Assembly: GCF_003626695.1 (NCBI RefSeq)
Contig: NZ_RBAH01000026.1
Location: forward strand, 62,001-126,000
Source of the DNA: Paenibacillus ginsengarvi
GTDB taxonomy: Bacteria > Bacillota > Bacilli > Paenibacillales > NBRC-103111
Direction of reading: 5' to 3'
DNA: 64,000 bases
Shown: piece by piece, positions 23,696-32,608 of the stretch
Position numbering within the stretch: the stretch's first letter is position 1
Layout of the letters: every line of letters starts with the position of its first letter
Position numbers and translations under genes: made by a program
The notes under the pieces: model-generated
Database searches by the model: none
What the model was told of the DNA's origin: nothing
What the model saw: only the letters and a program-made list of their open reading frames with translations

Positions 23696-25222
23696 ATGAA
23701 AAAAAGGTTGGCGCTTACAGTAACCGCTTCGCTCATCGCCATGTCGCTTGCAGCCTGCGGAACGGAAGGGAAAAATGCCGGCGGTGATACAAGCGGAAAG
23801 CAAACCGCGGTCGTCGACGACGGAACGGAAAAGATGGATATTACGATGCTCGTGAGCACGGCGGCCGGAGGCGGATGGCCGGACGATCATCCCATGATCA
23901 AACGGCTGAACGAGAAATTAAATATCAATCTGAAGTTCCAGTGGGTTCCGGGCGACAGCTTCGACGAGAAGATGAACGTTCTTGCGGCATCCAACAACTT
24001 CCCCGACGTATTCCAAGTCTGGAACGCCTCCCTGTACGCCAAGTGGCAGGAAAAGGGCGTGTTCCTCGACCTGAAGCCGCTGCTCGGTCAATACCCGAAT
24101 ATTACGAAAAGCATCCCGCAAGCGGATTTGCAATTGATGAATCCGAAAGACCATATATACGGGCTGCCGATTTACGCCCCGGCGTTTCGCAGCAACTTGT
24201 CGGTCCGCAATGACTGGCTCCAGAAGCTCGGCCTGAGCATGCCGACGACGGTTGACGAATTCTACAATGTAGCCAAAGCGTTTGCGTCAAACGACCCCGA
24301 CGGCAACAAGAAAAACGATACGATCGGCTTCAGCATGTCCGTCAGCGCGAACGGCAATATCGTCGGCATCGACTATTTGAAAGGCGCTTTCGGTCTGGCG
24401 AACAACTGGAAGGAAGAGGGCGGGAAGCTCGTTCCGCAGCAGACGCAGGCGAAAGAGTGGAAAGACCTGGTCACGTTCCTCCGCAAGGCCTATTCCGAAG
24501 GCGTACTGGACAAGGACTTTGCCGTCAACAAGGAACGCGATCCGTGGAACAAGCTGGAGGCCAACACAAACGGCATTGCCGAGGTCAACCCGAACGAGGT
24601 ATATACGGTAACGATGCCTACGCTGCAAAAGCTCGATCCGAAAGCGGATATCGTTCAGCTTAACCCGCCGAAAGGACCGACCGGCCTGCAATTCGCCAAT
24701 ACGATCGTATCGACGTCCAAGGTTGTCGTTAACAGCAAGGTCGACGCGAAGAAACAGCAGCGCATCATGAAGCTGCTCGATTACATCTTGTCGGACGAAG
24801 GTTATACGTTGATCAAAAACGGTATCGAAGGCGTCCACTACAAGAAGGAAGGCGACAAATTCGTCAAGCTCGACGCGTTCGACAAAGACCGTCCGCAAAT
24901 TTTGTCCACCTGGTTCCTGCGCCGCTTCGACCCGGGCATCCAAATCCGCCTGTGGGACGACAAGTCGTATGAGCAAAAGGTGCTGAGCTGGTTCAACACG
25001 ACGGAAAAATACCGCTGGACCGATCCGGCCGCCGGGCTCGTCTCGGAAACGTCTTCGAAATCGGGCGCGGATCTCAACAAAAAACTGACCGCCGCCATCG
25101 TCAAGGCGATCGTCGGACAAGAACCGATCGAATCGATCGACAAAGCGATCGAGCAGTGGAAGTCCGGCGGAGGCGACAAAATCGTTCAAGAAACGAACGA
25201 GCTGTACGCGAAGCTGAAGTAA
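23696..25222 (+). CDS. ABC transporter solute-binding lipoprotein (LipO/YtcQ class)
   Basis: 508 residues from ATG 23696 with GGGGGGAACAACA upstream. Lipobox MSLAACGTEG. The large size (about 500 residues) and motifs MLVSTAAGGGWPDDHPMI, NDWLQKLGLSMPTTVDEFYN and ASNDPDGNKKNDTIGFSMS are characteristic of the LipO/LplA/YtcQ binding proteins that pair with LplB/LplC permeases. The DPDGNKKNDTIG segment is an EF-hand-like calcium loop seen in this class. It is followed by two permeases and a sulfatase, so it should bind a complex, probably sulfated, oligosaccharide. The ATPase is missing and must be a shared MsmX-type subunit elsewhere. Confidence 0.93.
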   Translation: MKKRLALTVTASLIAMSLAACGTEGKNAGGDTSGKQTAVVDDGTEKMDITMLVSTAAGGGWPDDHPMIKRLNEKLNINLKFQWVPGDSFDEKMNVLAASNNFPDVFQVWNASLYAKWQEKGVFLDLKPLLGQYPNITKSIPQADLQLMNPKDHIYGLPIYAPAFRSNLSVRNDWLQKLGLSMPTTVDEFYNVAKAFASNDPDGNKKNDTIGFSMSVSANGNIVGIDYLKGAFGLANNWKEEGGKLVPQQTQAKEWKDLVTFLRKAYSEGVLDKDFAVNKERDPWNKLEANTNGIAEVNPNEVYTVTMPTLQKLDPKADIVQLNPPKGPTGLQFANTIVSTSKVVVNSKVDAKKQQRIMKLLDYILSDEGYTLIKNGIEGVHYKKEGDKFVKLDAFDKDRPQILSTWFLRRFDPGIQIRLWDDKSYEQKVLSWFNTTEKYRWTDPAAGLVSETSSKSGADLNKKLTAAIVKAIVGQEPIESIDKAIEQWKSGGGDKIVQETNELYAKLK

Positions 25223-25240
25223 GGTAGCCGCACATTCGGA

Positions 25241-25267
25241 GGGGCCGGTAGTAACGAGGCCCCTTTT
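25241..25267 (+). terminator. Attenuating hairpin between binding protein and permeases
   Basis: GGGGCC / GGCCCC stem (25241-25246 and 25258-25263) followed by TTTT. Partial termination here would give more binding protein than permease, as is common in ABC sugar operons. Confidence 0.6.
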
Positions 25268-25299
25268 CGCATCCCGGAGGGGAAGGAGCGTTTGTTACG

Positions 25300-26205
25300 A
25301 TGAGTCATACCCGGAAGCTGCTCGCTAGAGGAATACCGCTATATTTGATGATATTGCCGGGGCTTTTATACTTTTTGCTGTTCCGTTACTTGCCGATGGG
25401 CGGCATCGCGATCGCCTTTCAGGAGTACGACCCGTTCGACGGCTTTTGGCATAGCGAGTGGGTTGGGCTCGAGCATTTTCAGCGACTTTTCGGCGAGGCC
25501 GACTTTTGGCTGCTGATGCGGAACACGCTGGTGTTAAGCGGCTTGAATCTGTTTCTGTTTTTCCCGGCGCCGATCGTGCTGGCCCTGCTGCTGAACGAAG
25601 CCCGGGTCAAGCTGTTCCGCAAAACGGTGCAGACGATTACGTATATGCCGCATTTCTTGTCGTGGGTCGTCGTCGTCGGCATGACGGTGCTGCTGCTGTC
25701 GACGCAGGAAGGCGCGCTTAACAAACTGTTCGTATCGCAAGGCTGGGAGCGGCTCGAGGTGCTGACGAACCCGGACTATTTCCGGCCGCTGTATTTGTTC
25801 CAGAACATCTGGAAAGAGACGGGCTGGAGCGCGATCATCTTCCTCGCCGCCCTCGCTTCCGTCGATCCGACCTTGTACGAGGCCGCGGTCGTCGACGGCG
25901 CCAGCAGATGGCGGCAAATGCTGCATATCAGCCTGCCGGCGCTGAAGTCGGTCATTCTCATCATGTTCATTTTGCGACTGGGACAAGTGATGGACATCGG
26001 CTTTGAGCACATTTTGCTCATGCAAAACAGCTTGAATCTGGACGTCTCCGACGTATTCGATACGTACGTGTACCGCACCGGGATTTTGTCCGGGCAATAC
26101 AGCTATACGACGGCTGTCGGCTTGTTCAAGTCGGTGATCGGGCTCGCTCTCGTTATCGCCGCCAACACGATCGCCAAACGTCTGGGAGAGGATGGCGTCT
26201 ACTAA
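25300..26205 (+). CDS. ABC sugar transporter permease, LplB/UgpA type
   Basis: 301 residues, six membrane helices. The opening PLYLMILPGLLYFLLFRYLP with MGGIAIAFQEYDP is the signature of the LplB family. The EAA loop contacting the ATPase is EAAVVDGASRWRQMLHISLP near residue 190. GGAGGGGAAGGAG precedes ATG 25300. It forms a heterodimer with the next permease and works with the binding protein before it. Confidence 0.94.
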   Translation: MSHTRKLLARGIPLYLMILPGLLYFLLFRYLPMGGIAIAFQEYDPFDGFWHSEWVGLEHFQRLFGEADFWLLMRNTLVLSGLNLFLFFPAPIVLALLLNEARVKLFRKTVQTITYMPHFLSWVVVVGMTVLLLSTQEGALNKLFVSQGWERLEVLTNPDYFRPLYLFQNIWKETGWSAIIFLAALASVDPTLYEAAVVDGASRWRQMLHISLPALKSVILIMFILRLGQVMDIGFEHILLMQNSLNLDVSDVFDTYVYRTGILSGQYSYTTAVGLFKSVIGLALVIAANTIAKRLGEDGVY

Positions 26206-27068
26206 TGAGAACGAAGGGAACCGACCGTTTCTTTGTCGTTACTGTCTATACGCTGCTTACGATCGGGATTTTGGTCGTGCTGCTGCCGTTTCTGTATGTC
26301 GTCGTCGTCTCGTTTGCGACGAAGCACGAGGTGCTGTCGCGCGGATTTTTCCTGCTGCCGAAGCAGTGGACGCTGGATTCGTACCGGTTTCTGATGGGCG
26401 AGCGTAATTTCATCGTGTCGTTCCGCAACTCGATCTGGATCACGCTGATCGGCACGCTGATCAATATGGCGCTGACGAGCTTGATGGCGTATGCGCTATC
26501 TAAGCGATGGCTGGTCGGACGGAAGCCGATCAACTTCATCGTGCTCGTGACGATGCTGTTCAGCGGCGGCATTATTCCGACGTATTTGATCGTCAAAACG
26601 TTCCATCTGCTGGACAGCTATTGGTCGATTTGGCTGACGGGCGCGATCGCCCCGTTTCATCTGATCGTGATGCGCAGCTTTTTCCAAAGTTTCCCGGCCG
26701 AGCTGGAGGAATCGTCGCGCATGGACGGCTGCAGCGAGCTGCGGCTGTTCTGGAACATCGTGCTGCCGCTGTCGATGCCGGCGGTCGCCACATTCACGCT
26801 GTTTTATATGGTGCAAAACTGGAATACGTATTTCAACGCGCTGATGTATTTGAACGATTCCGGTAAATGGCCGCTTCAGGTGTACCTTCGTCAAATGCTG
26901 ATCGAGTCGGCCGACTCGTCGATGACGCTGGTCGTCGAAGGCTTCGAATACGGTCCGCCGGTCAAGATGGCCGCCGTCATCATCACCGCGGTTCCGCTGC
27001 TCGTCATTTATCCGTTTCTGCAAAAATATTTCAATCAGGGCATGCTGCTCGGCTCCGTCAAAGGCTAA
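26205..27068 (+). CDS. ABC sugar transporter permease, LplC/YtcP type
   Basis: 287 residues, six membrane helices (first: FFVVTVYTLLTIGILVVLLP). The EAA loop is ELEESSRMDGCSELRLFWNI followed by VLPLSMP, and the C-terminus QKYFNQGMLLGSVKG is typical of the YtcP/LplC group. Its ATG shares one base with the TAA of the preceding permease (26205), so translation is coupled. It completes the membrane part of the importer. Confidence 0.94.
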   Translation: MRTKGTDRFFVVTVYTLLTIGILVVLLPFLYVVVVSFATKHEVLSRGFFLLPKQWTLDSYRFLMGERNFIVSFRNSIWITLIGTLINMALTSLMAYALSKRWLVGRKPINFIVLVTMLFSGGIIPTYLIVKTFHLLDSYWSIWLTGAIAPFHLIVMRSFFQSFPAELEESSRMDGCSELRLFWNIVLPLSMPAVATFTLFYMVQNWNTYFNALMYLNDSGKWPLQVYLRQMLIESADSSMTLVVEGFEYGPPVKMAAVIITAVPLLVIYPFLQKYFNQGMLLGSVKG

Positions 27069-27094
27069 AACACCAATAAAAGGAGAGACGTCAC

Positions 27095-28510
27095 GTGAAC
27101 GAACATTCCGCAAAACGACCGAACATCGTGTTCATCATGTCCGACGATCATGCGTCCCACGCGATGAGCTGCTACGGCAGCAAGATCAACCGGACGCCGC
27201 ATATCGACCGGATTGCAAACGAAGGCATCCGCTTCGACAATTGCTTTTGCACCAATTCGATTTGCTCGCCGAGCCGAGCCGCTATATTAACCGGCAAATA
27301 CAATCATTTGAACGGCGTCAAGGCGATCGACGAAAGCTTCGACGGGCGGCAAACCACGTTTCCGAAGCTGCTTCAGGCGGACGGCTACCAGACGGCGATC
27401 GTCGGTAAATGGCATTTGGGCCACGGAGGCGACGCCGACCCGACCGGCTTCGACTATTGGAACGTCATCGACGGCCAGGGCGAATACCACGAGCCGGATT
27501 TTTACGAGATGGGCGTGCGCAAACGGTATTCCGGCTACGTTACCGACCTGATCGCGGATATTAGCCTGGACTGGCTGGAGCAGCGGGACAAATCCCGGCC
27601 GTTCCTGCTCATGTGCCATCACAAGGCGCCCCACCGTCCGTGGGACCCGGACGAGAAGCATAAGCATATGTACGAGGACGAGGACATTCCCGAGCCGGAG
27701 ACGTTTTACGACGACTTTGCGACCCGGTCGCAGGCGGCCGTGACGGCGAACATGCGCATCGCCGACATGACGGTGCGGGATACGAAAGGGCAGCCGCCGG
27801 AAGGACTGTCCGCGGTCGAGACGGCCAGATGGAAATACCAGCGATACATCAAAGATTACTTGCGCTGCGTCGCCTCGATCGACGACAATGTCGGGCGGCT
27901 GCTGGATTACTTGGATGAGGAAGGGCTCGCCGACGATACGATTGTGATCTATACGTCGGATCAAGGCTTTTTCCTCGGGGATCATGGCTGGTTCGACAAG
28001 CGCTTCATGTACGAGGAATCGCTGCGCATGCCGTTTATCGTCCGTTATCCGCGGGAAATCCGGGCGGGCTCCGTAACGGATGCGATGGCGCTGAACGTCG
28101 ATTTCGCGCAAACCTTTCTCGAATACGCAGGCATTCCGGCTCCGGCGGACATGCAGGGGCACAGCCTGCGCCCGATCTGGAACGGCGTCGTGCCCGAGGG
28201 CTGGCGAACGTCGATGTATTACCGCTACTGGATGCACCTCGACGAGCATCACCGGGTATACTCGCATTACGGCATCCGCACCCATCGCTACAAGCTGATC
28301 TACTATTACGCGGAAGCGCTCGGCACGATACTGTCCAAGGACGAATCGCGGCCGCCGGAATGGGAGCTGTTCGATCTGGAGCACGACCATTGCGAGCTGC
28401 GAAACGTTTATGCGGACCCAGCCTACGCGGAAGTCAGGGAGCAGCTCAAGGCCGAACTGGCGCAGCTTCAGCGCGATGTGCTCGACGAACCGGTGAAGCA
28501 GATCGATTAG
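27095..28510 (+). CDS. Type I sulfatase (formylglycine-dependent)
   Basis: 471 residues from GTG 27095 with AAAGGAGAG upstream. The core sulfatase motif CSPSRAAILTG starts at Cys57, which must be converted to formylglycine. Metal ligands: Asp17/Asp18 in FIMSDDH and the later YTSDQGFFLGDHG. GKWHLGHGG and HHKAPHRPW supply the sulfate-contact Lys and His. No signal peptide is visible, so it acts in the cytosol on imported substrate. The position at the end of the kinase/regulator/ABC operon says it desulfates the imported sugar. The Cys-type site needs an FGE or anaerobic maturase, and none is encoded in this window. Confidence 0.94.
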   Translation: MNEHSAKRPNIVFIMSDDHASHAMSCYGSKINRTPHIDRIANEGIRFDNCFCTNSICSPSRAAILTGKYNHLNGVKAIDESFDGRQTTFPKLLQADGYQTAIVGKWHLGHGGDADPTGFDYWNVIDGQGEYHEPDFYEMGVRKRYSGYVTDLIADISLDWLEQRDKSRPFLLMCHHKAPHRPWDPDEKHKHMYEDEDIPEPETFYDDFATRSQAAVTANMRIADMTVRDTKGQPPEGLSAVETARWKYQRYIKDYLRCVASIDDNVGRLLDYLDEEGLADDTIVIYTSDQGFFLGDHGWFDKRFMYEESLRMPFIVRYPREIRAGSVTDAMALNVDFAQTFLEYAGIPAPADMQGHSLRPIWNGVVPEGWRTSMYYRYWMHLDEHHRVYSHYGIRTHRYKLIYYYAEALGTILSKDESRPPEWELFDLEHDHCELRNVYADPAYAEVREQLKAELAQLQRDVLDEPVKQID

Positions 28511-28537
28511 GCCGCAGCTCAGCCGGCTGTTAAGCTT

Positions 28538-29455
28538 TTACGGCTTGTACCACGCCGGGACCGCGCTTTGAAACCCGCGATGATCGTCCAGCACGACCCG
28601 GATACGCTCCAGCATCGAATCGAGCTGCTCCGGCACGACCTGCTGCGTCCACGTGATTGTGGGCGGGACGATCATCGCCGTATACAAGGCGTACAGCTTC
28701 CAGAACAGCTCCGGCGGAGGCCCGTCGAAGTATCCCTCGACTTGCCCGATCGCAAACGGGATGCTGACATCTCTGGCGAAATAAGCAATTTTCAAAAAGT
28801 CGTGGTATGGATCGCCCCAATCGTACCGGTTAAAGTCGATGACTCCGGCATAAGCCCCGCCGCGGACAAGCAAATTGCCCGGATGAAAATCGTCGTGCTG
28901 AAACCGGTCCGGGCGGCCTTCCATTAGATGGGCGTGTGTCTCGATAAAAGCGAGCACCGCTCCTTCTTCGGGCAGCCTTACTTCGCAGCGGACGTACTGG
29001 TCCCATTGGCGCTTATGCTTGGCCAGCCGCCGTTGGAACCAGTTTTCCCGCATAGCGGGCGCTTCCAGCCGGTGCATCAGCCGCAGTTCTCCTCCCGCCT
29101 CCAGCCCGACCCGGTACTGCTCGTCGGAAGTAAGACCCGGCAGCATTTCCGATGCGTCGTCTCCCTCGACATAGCCGAGAATCATGTACACCATATCCTG
29201 ACTCTCCATCGTACCGAACTGTACCGGCGCCGATGTTCGCACACCTGCGTCATGCACCTTTCTCACGATTTCGAATTCTCCCCGCTTGCGCTCCATCTCC
29301 GCCAGCGGAGCGGTTCGCAGCACGTAAGCCGGTCGTCCGTCCCGGCCGCGCAGCACAAACTTGCCGTCGTGCGAGAAGCCTTTCCGAATCGGCTCTACGG
29401 CCGTAATGTCCGTCATGTCCGGGAGATGCTCCCGCAATATCGTCAGGTCCATCAT
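28538..29455 (-). CDS. Aminoglycoside phosphotransferase-like (APH family) kinase
   Basis: 305 residues. The catalytic loop HDDFHPGNLLV (Asp and Asn of Brenner's motif) and metal-binding VIDFNRYDWGDP (Asp) are intact near residues 195-220; the Lys-containing N-lobe strand is less clear (AYVLRTAPLAE). Family members phosphorylate aminoglycosides, macrolides, choline or other metabolites; the substrate cannot be told here. GGAGG precedes ATG 29455 at 6 bp. It follows the S41 peptidase by 18 bp and is probably co-transcribed. Confidence 0.88.
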   Translation of the reverse strand: MMDLTILREHLPDMTDITAVEPIRKGFSHDGKFVLRGRDGRPAYVLRTAPLAEMERKRGEFEIVRKVHDAGVRTSAPVQFGTMESQDMVYMILGYVEGDDASEMLPGLTSDEQYRVGLEAGGELRLMHRLEAPAMRENWFQRRLAKHKRQWDQYVRCEVRLPEEGAVLAFIETHAHLMEGRPDRFQHDDFHPGNLLVRGGAYAGVIDFNRYDWGDPYHDFLKIAYFARDVSIPFAIGQVEGYFDGPPPELFWKLYALYTAMIVPPTITWTQQVVPEQLDSMLERIRVVLDDHRGFQSAVPAWYKP

Positions 29456-29473
29456 GGGCAGCCTCCAAATTCA

Positions 29474-30685
29474 TTAGTTCAGCTTACATAGCTCCAGTGC
29501 CTTTTCCAGCACCGGATCGCGATCGTCATACAAGTCGTCGCGGGTTGGCAGCAGCTCGATATCCGGCGCGATGCCGACACCTTCGAACGGGGAGCCGTCC
29601 GGCAGAAAAGCTCGTTTCGTGCTGATCCTGAACGACATGCCGTTCGTAAATTCATAATAAAACGGCTGCCCGGTGGAACCGAAAGTCGCTTGTCCGACAA
29701 TCGTCGCCCGGCCGGTATCCTTGAAAGGCATCACGAAGTCCTCGGCTGCGGAGCCTGTACCGCGGTCGGCAAGCAAGACGAGCCGTCCTGTGTAGGCCGA
29801 TTCGTCCGGCTGCTGATACGGGCGATGCATCAGCACGCTGGAATCGTAATATTGGTTATTCCAGCCCTTCACGGCTTGCAACGTATGAATGCCGATATGC
29901 AGCGGGGTCATTTCCGCATACCAACGGTACGGACGATCCATAAGCCTGTGAATCAGCTTGCTCGGCGTGCTGCCTCCTCCGTTGCCTCGCACGTCGACGA
30001 TAAGCGCCTGCGCTCCTTCGTACGAAGAGAGCAGCTCCAGCGCCTTTCCCTCATAATCCGTACTGCCGAAACTCGGAATTCGTATGTAGGCGATTTGGCC
30101 CTCTTCGATCCATTTTCCCGTTGTCCCCTCAGATGAACCTCCCGCTTCACCGAGCTGTTCCCTCTCGACCCTACGCTCGATACGCCGGCCCGATCGATCT
30201 TCGATTGAAAGCGTGTACGTACGGTTCAGCACGAGGGCCAGCATATGGAACAACTGTCTCCGCTTGGACTCGGGATTGCCGACTGGGATATACGCTTGCA
30301 ATTCCTCATACCAATTGTCCGGACTGCGGCCGTCCACCAGACAAACCCGGTCGCCGCACACGACACCGTCCAGCATACTTCTCGTCACCAGCCAGGCATC
30401 CCGAACAGGAGTTGCGTGAAGCCCCAAAGGCTCGCCGCGCTGCTTCAGATTCGGAAAAAAGCCGGTATGACCGTTATTTAGCTTCGCCATAAATTGCATC
30501 ATTAACAGCGTAAAGCTTTTCTCGTCATCGGCTGCGATACATGCAGCGAGCAATTCCCGATACTGCTCGTCCAACTGCTCTTTGCGGAACAGCGCTGCTT
30601 CCCAATGAGCGAAGTACAGCGGTATGGACTGAAATACTTTGGATAGGATAAACCATTTTTGCTCCATCGGCATAGTTTGTTCCAT
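29474..30685 (-). CDS. S41 family peptidase
   Basis: About 403 residues. Motifs: NNGHTGFFPN (conserved GHT with possible catalytic His), IPSFGS, VDVRGNGGGS, and the nucleophile loop DRGTGSAAEDFVMPF with Ser. The following GQATFGSTG lacks the Lys of the CtpA type, so a tricorn-like Ser-His mechanism is more likely. No signal peptide or PDZ domain is seen, so it appears cytosolic. The start is uncertain: ATG 30685 has GGGAG about 12 bp upstream; ATG 30697 and longer readings are possible. Role unknown; it leads the APH-type kinase. Confidence 0.8.
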   Translation of the reverse strand: MEQTMPMEQKWFILSKVFQSIPLYFAHWEAALFRKEQLDEQYRELLAACIAADDEKSFTLLMMQFMAKLNNGHTGFFPNLKQRGEPLGLHATPVRDAWLVTRSMLDGVVCGDRVCLVDGRSPDNWYEELQAYIPVGNPESKRRQLFHMLALVLNRTYTLSIEDRSGRRIERRVEREQLGEAGGSSEGTTGKWIEEGQIAYIRIPSFGSTDYEGKALELLSSYEGAQALIVDVRGNGGGSTPSKLIHRLMDRPYRWYAEMTPLHIGIHTLQAVKGWNNQYYDSSVLMHRPYQQPDESAYTGRLVLLADRGTGSAAEDFVMPFKDTGRATIVGQATFGSTGQPFYYEFTNGMSFRISTKRAFLPDGSPFEGVGIAPDIELLPTRDDLYDDRDPVLEKALELCKLN

Positions 30686-30760
30686 GAACTCGCTCATCTC
30701 CCAAATAATAACTATTACCCCTCCAGTATACATAACCCGGAGGCGTCTTGCTGGTACTGA

Positions 30761-30780
30761 AAAATAAAGTATTAGACTGG
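30761..30780 (+). repeat. Left inverted repeat of the AT-rich island
   Basis: AAAATAAAGTATTAGACTGG; matches the reverse complement of 33186-33205 at 19 of 20 positions and the direct copy at 30816-30834 at 17 of 19. Confidence 0.7.
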
Positions 30781-30791
30781 CCCTAGAAGTT

Positions 30792-30844
30792 GAAGCAGCG
30801 ACAGCCATGGACGAGAAAATAAAGTCCTAGACTGTCGCTGCTTC
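30792..30844. repeat. 13-bp inverted repeat enclosing a third repeat copy
   Basis: GAAGCAGCGACAG (30792-30804) and CTGTCGCTGCTTC (30832-30844) pair perfectly around a 27-nt loop. The loop and right arm contain AAAATAAAGTCCTAGACTG (30816-30834). It is about 60 bp downstream of the PlsY gene on the minus strand and might also terminate it, although no U tract follows. Confidence 0.65.
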
Positions 30845-30904
30845 ATTGAACTAACGTCTTTCGTCAGCTTAACCCAATTATCTTCTTTGGCTCAATAAAA
30901 TAGT

Positions 30905-31528
30905 TCAAAGAATAAGCTTACTTTCTGTTCGTGAAAGCAGTCTTTTTATATTTCCCGTGTGCCTGAAAATAGTCATAAACGCCATTAGGCATGCAAATAA
31001 ATAAAAATATAAGGTATTCCCAAAAACAGGAATAAATGAAATAGCCGCGAAAAGCATTGTAGCACATACTGTGCCTAATGAAACATAACGGGTTAAAGTT
31101 ACTATTATTACAAAAAAGCCAAGGCATAAAAGGGCCATAACCCAGTTAACCATAAACAACACAGCCACTGCTGTAAGTGCTCCCTTGCCCCCTTTAAACC
31201 CAAAATATACCGGCCAGTTATGCCCTATAACTGCTCCTGCGCCTGCCGCTAAAAGGCTTACACAATCTTTAGCCTCTCCCGAATAAAAGTAAACGCCAAG
31301 GAACAAGCCTATATAACAGGCAATTACCCCTTTTAATATATCTCCCACAAGAACAAACACCGCAGCAGATTTCCCAAGTACCCTCAGCGTATTGGTAAGC
31401 CCGGCGCTTTTACTTCCATGGCTTCTTATGTCCTTGCCGTATATTTTCCCTACAATCACCGCTGTATTAAGGCTGCCTAACAGGTAGCCCAAAGCTAAGG
31501 CCACAATAAGCTTTAAGATATCAATCAT
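30905..31528 (-). CDS. plsY: PlsY-like acyl-phosphate:glycerol-3-phosphate acyltransferase
   Basis: 207 residues, the usual PlsY length, with about five membrane helices (first: LIVALALGYLLGSLNTAVIV). The three conserved loops are present: GSLNTA, GSKSAGLTNTLRVLG (the SxNxGxTN motif in diverged form) and GHNWPVYFGFKGGKGALTA. It would transfer an acyl chain from acyl-phosphate to glycerol-3-phosphate in the membrane, the first step of phospholipid synthesis. Because it is AT-rich and lies in a repeat-bounded island, it is probably an acquired second copy rather than the housekeeping gene; the first loop differs from the usual SGNIGATN. Confidence 0.85.
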   Translation of the reverse strand: MIDILKLIVALALGYLLGSLNTAVIVGKIYGKDIRSHGSKSAGLTNTLRVLGKSAAVFVLVGDILKGVIACYIGLFLGVYFYSGEAKDCVSLLAAGAGAVIGHNWPVYFGFKGGKGALTAVAVLFMVNWVMALLCLGFFVIIVTLTRYVSLGTVCATMLFAAISFIPVFGNTLYFYLFACLMAFMTIFRHTGNIKRLLSRTESKLIL

Positions 31529-31606
31529 GACTCTTCTCCCTTGAAATTATTTATAACGATTCATCTTCTTCAACGAAACCACGTTTTCCTGCCATTTAGA
31601 TTAATG

Positions 31607-31642
31607 AAAACGGCAGCCGATCTTCTGGCCGACTGCCGTTTT
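31607..31642. terminator. Symmetric terminator hairpin
   Basis: AAAACGGCAG / CTGCCGTTTT (31607-31616 and 31633-31642), 10-bp stem with T-rich ends on both strands. It separates the PlsY gene from the upstream minus-strand GNAT. The remainder of 31529-31825 shows no other feature. Confidence 0.8.
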
Positions 31643-31825
31643 GTCTATTTTTAACTTTCGTACTCCGTTAGTTCAGTCCCTAGTATATACCCACGGTTTC
31701 GTACCTTTTTCATTAAAGCCCTATAATTTCTTATTAATCATTCTCAATAAAGTAATGGTAGAGGATGCTGCAATATAGATGTAAATTTCCCGCATAAAAT
31801 GTCCTTGGTAAAAGACTAGTAAAGT

Positions 31826-32371
31826 TCATGCATTGGTAAATCTAAAGATCATTTTATGCCCATCAAAAGTCGTTCCTAATGCTTCCTCATAATTACCTTT
31901 TGTATAGTTTGAAACTGTTTTACGCCAAAACCTTTGCCCTACGATATTTTTTTCGGATGGGTTAGTAAACAGCTCCCACATCCCTTTGAATCGCTCAAAG
32001 ACTTGTATTGCAGCATTTTCTGCAATACCACTTCCTCGAAAAGGTTGGAGCAGAAAATATTCATTAACAAAGTAGTCAACTCCTTTTGCACAATGCGGCG
32101 GAGTTGCAATAAGGGCAAACCCTGCAGGAAGATCATTAACTGTTATTAAAAATGGGTATAGGCATTTCGGCTTCTCCCACCAGGTATTTTGTACATCATA
32201 CTGATCAGACAATGTTTTAAAATCGTTGCTGTCTTCAAAAATTCCATGTAAGTTCGGAATATGCCCTGGGATAAGTCCGTAGTGCCCCGACAGATCATGA
32301 AGATATAGGGGGTACATATTTTTTATAATATACGCCTGTTCTTTTTCAGTCAGCTTTACTTCTATTTTCAT
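31826..32371 (-). CDS. GNAT family N-acetyltransferase (island cargo)
   Basis: 181 residues from ATG 32371, with GGAGG 6 bp upstream; an in-frame ATG at 32383 sits on the ribosome site itself. The fold is seen in PFLITVNDLPAGFALIATPP, the loop NEYFLLQPFRGSGIAENAAI (RGSGIA) and FERFKGMWELFTNPSEKN followed by FWRKTVSNYTKGNYEE. The last segment fits the GNAT group typified by predicted acetyltransferases of Clostridia. AT-rich codon use matches the rest of the island and differs from the chromosome around it. Confidence 0.83.
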   Translation of the reverse strand: MKIEVKLTEKEQAYIIKNMYPLYLHDLSGHYGLIPGHIPNLHGIFEDSNDFKTLSDQYDVQNTWWEKPKCLYPFLITVNDLPAGFALIATPPHCAKGVDYFVNEYFLLQPFRGSGIAENAAIQVFERFKGMWELFTNPSEKNIVGQRFWRKTVSNYTKGNYEEALGTTFDGHKMIFRFTNA

Positions 32372-32561
32372 ATTTGCCTCCATCTTTCTTTGAATATTTC
32401 GTTACGGAAGAGCCACTTGGTAAATGTTTGAGCCGCGATGTCAATAAAATAGAGCATGTTAATGGTGACCTTTTTAAATCTCCAATGCCATTATTAGTTT
32501 TTATCGTAGCAGAGGGAAAACTTTGAAAATATATAATAAATTAATAAAAAACATTTATTAC

Positions 32562-32593
32562 AAAAAAAGTCACACCAGCGAAAACCGTGTGAC
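32562..32593 (-). terminator. Terminator of the CD3324-type gene
   Basis: GTCACAC / GTGTGAC stem (32569-32575 and 32587-32593), followed on the minus strand by seven T. It lies 15 bp after the stop codon of the gene at 32609. Confidence 0.88.
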
Positions 32594-32608
32594 GTGACTT
32601 TTAAAAGC

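Noticed and set aside
22616..23890. 424-residue minus-strand frame opposite the YesM-type kinase
   Set aside because: Antisense shadow; the plus-strand kinase has all its motifs and this frame has none.
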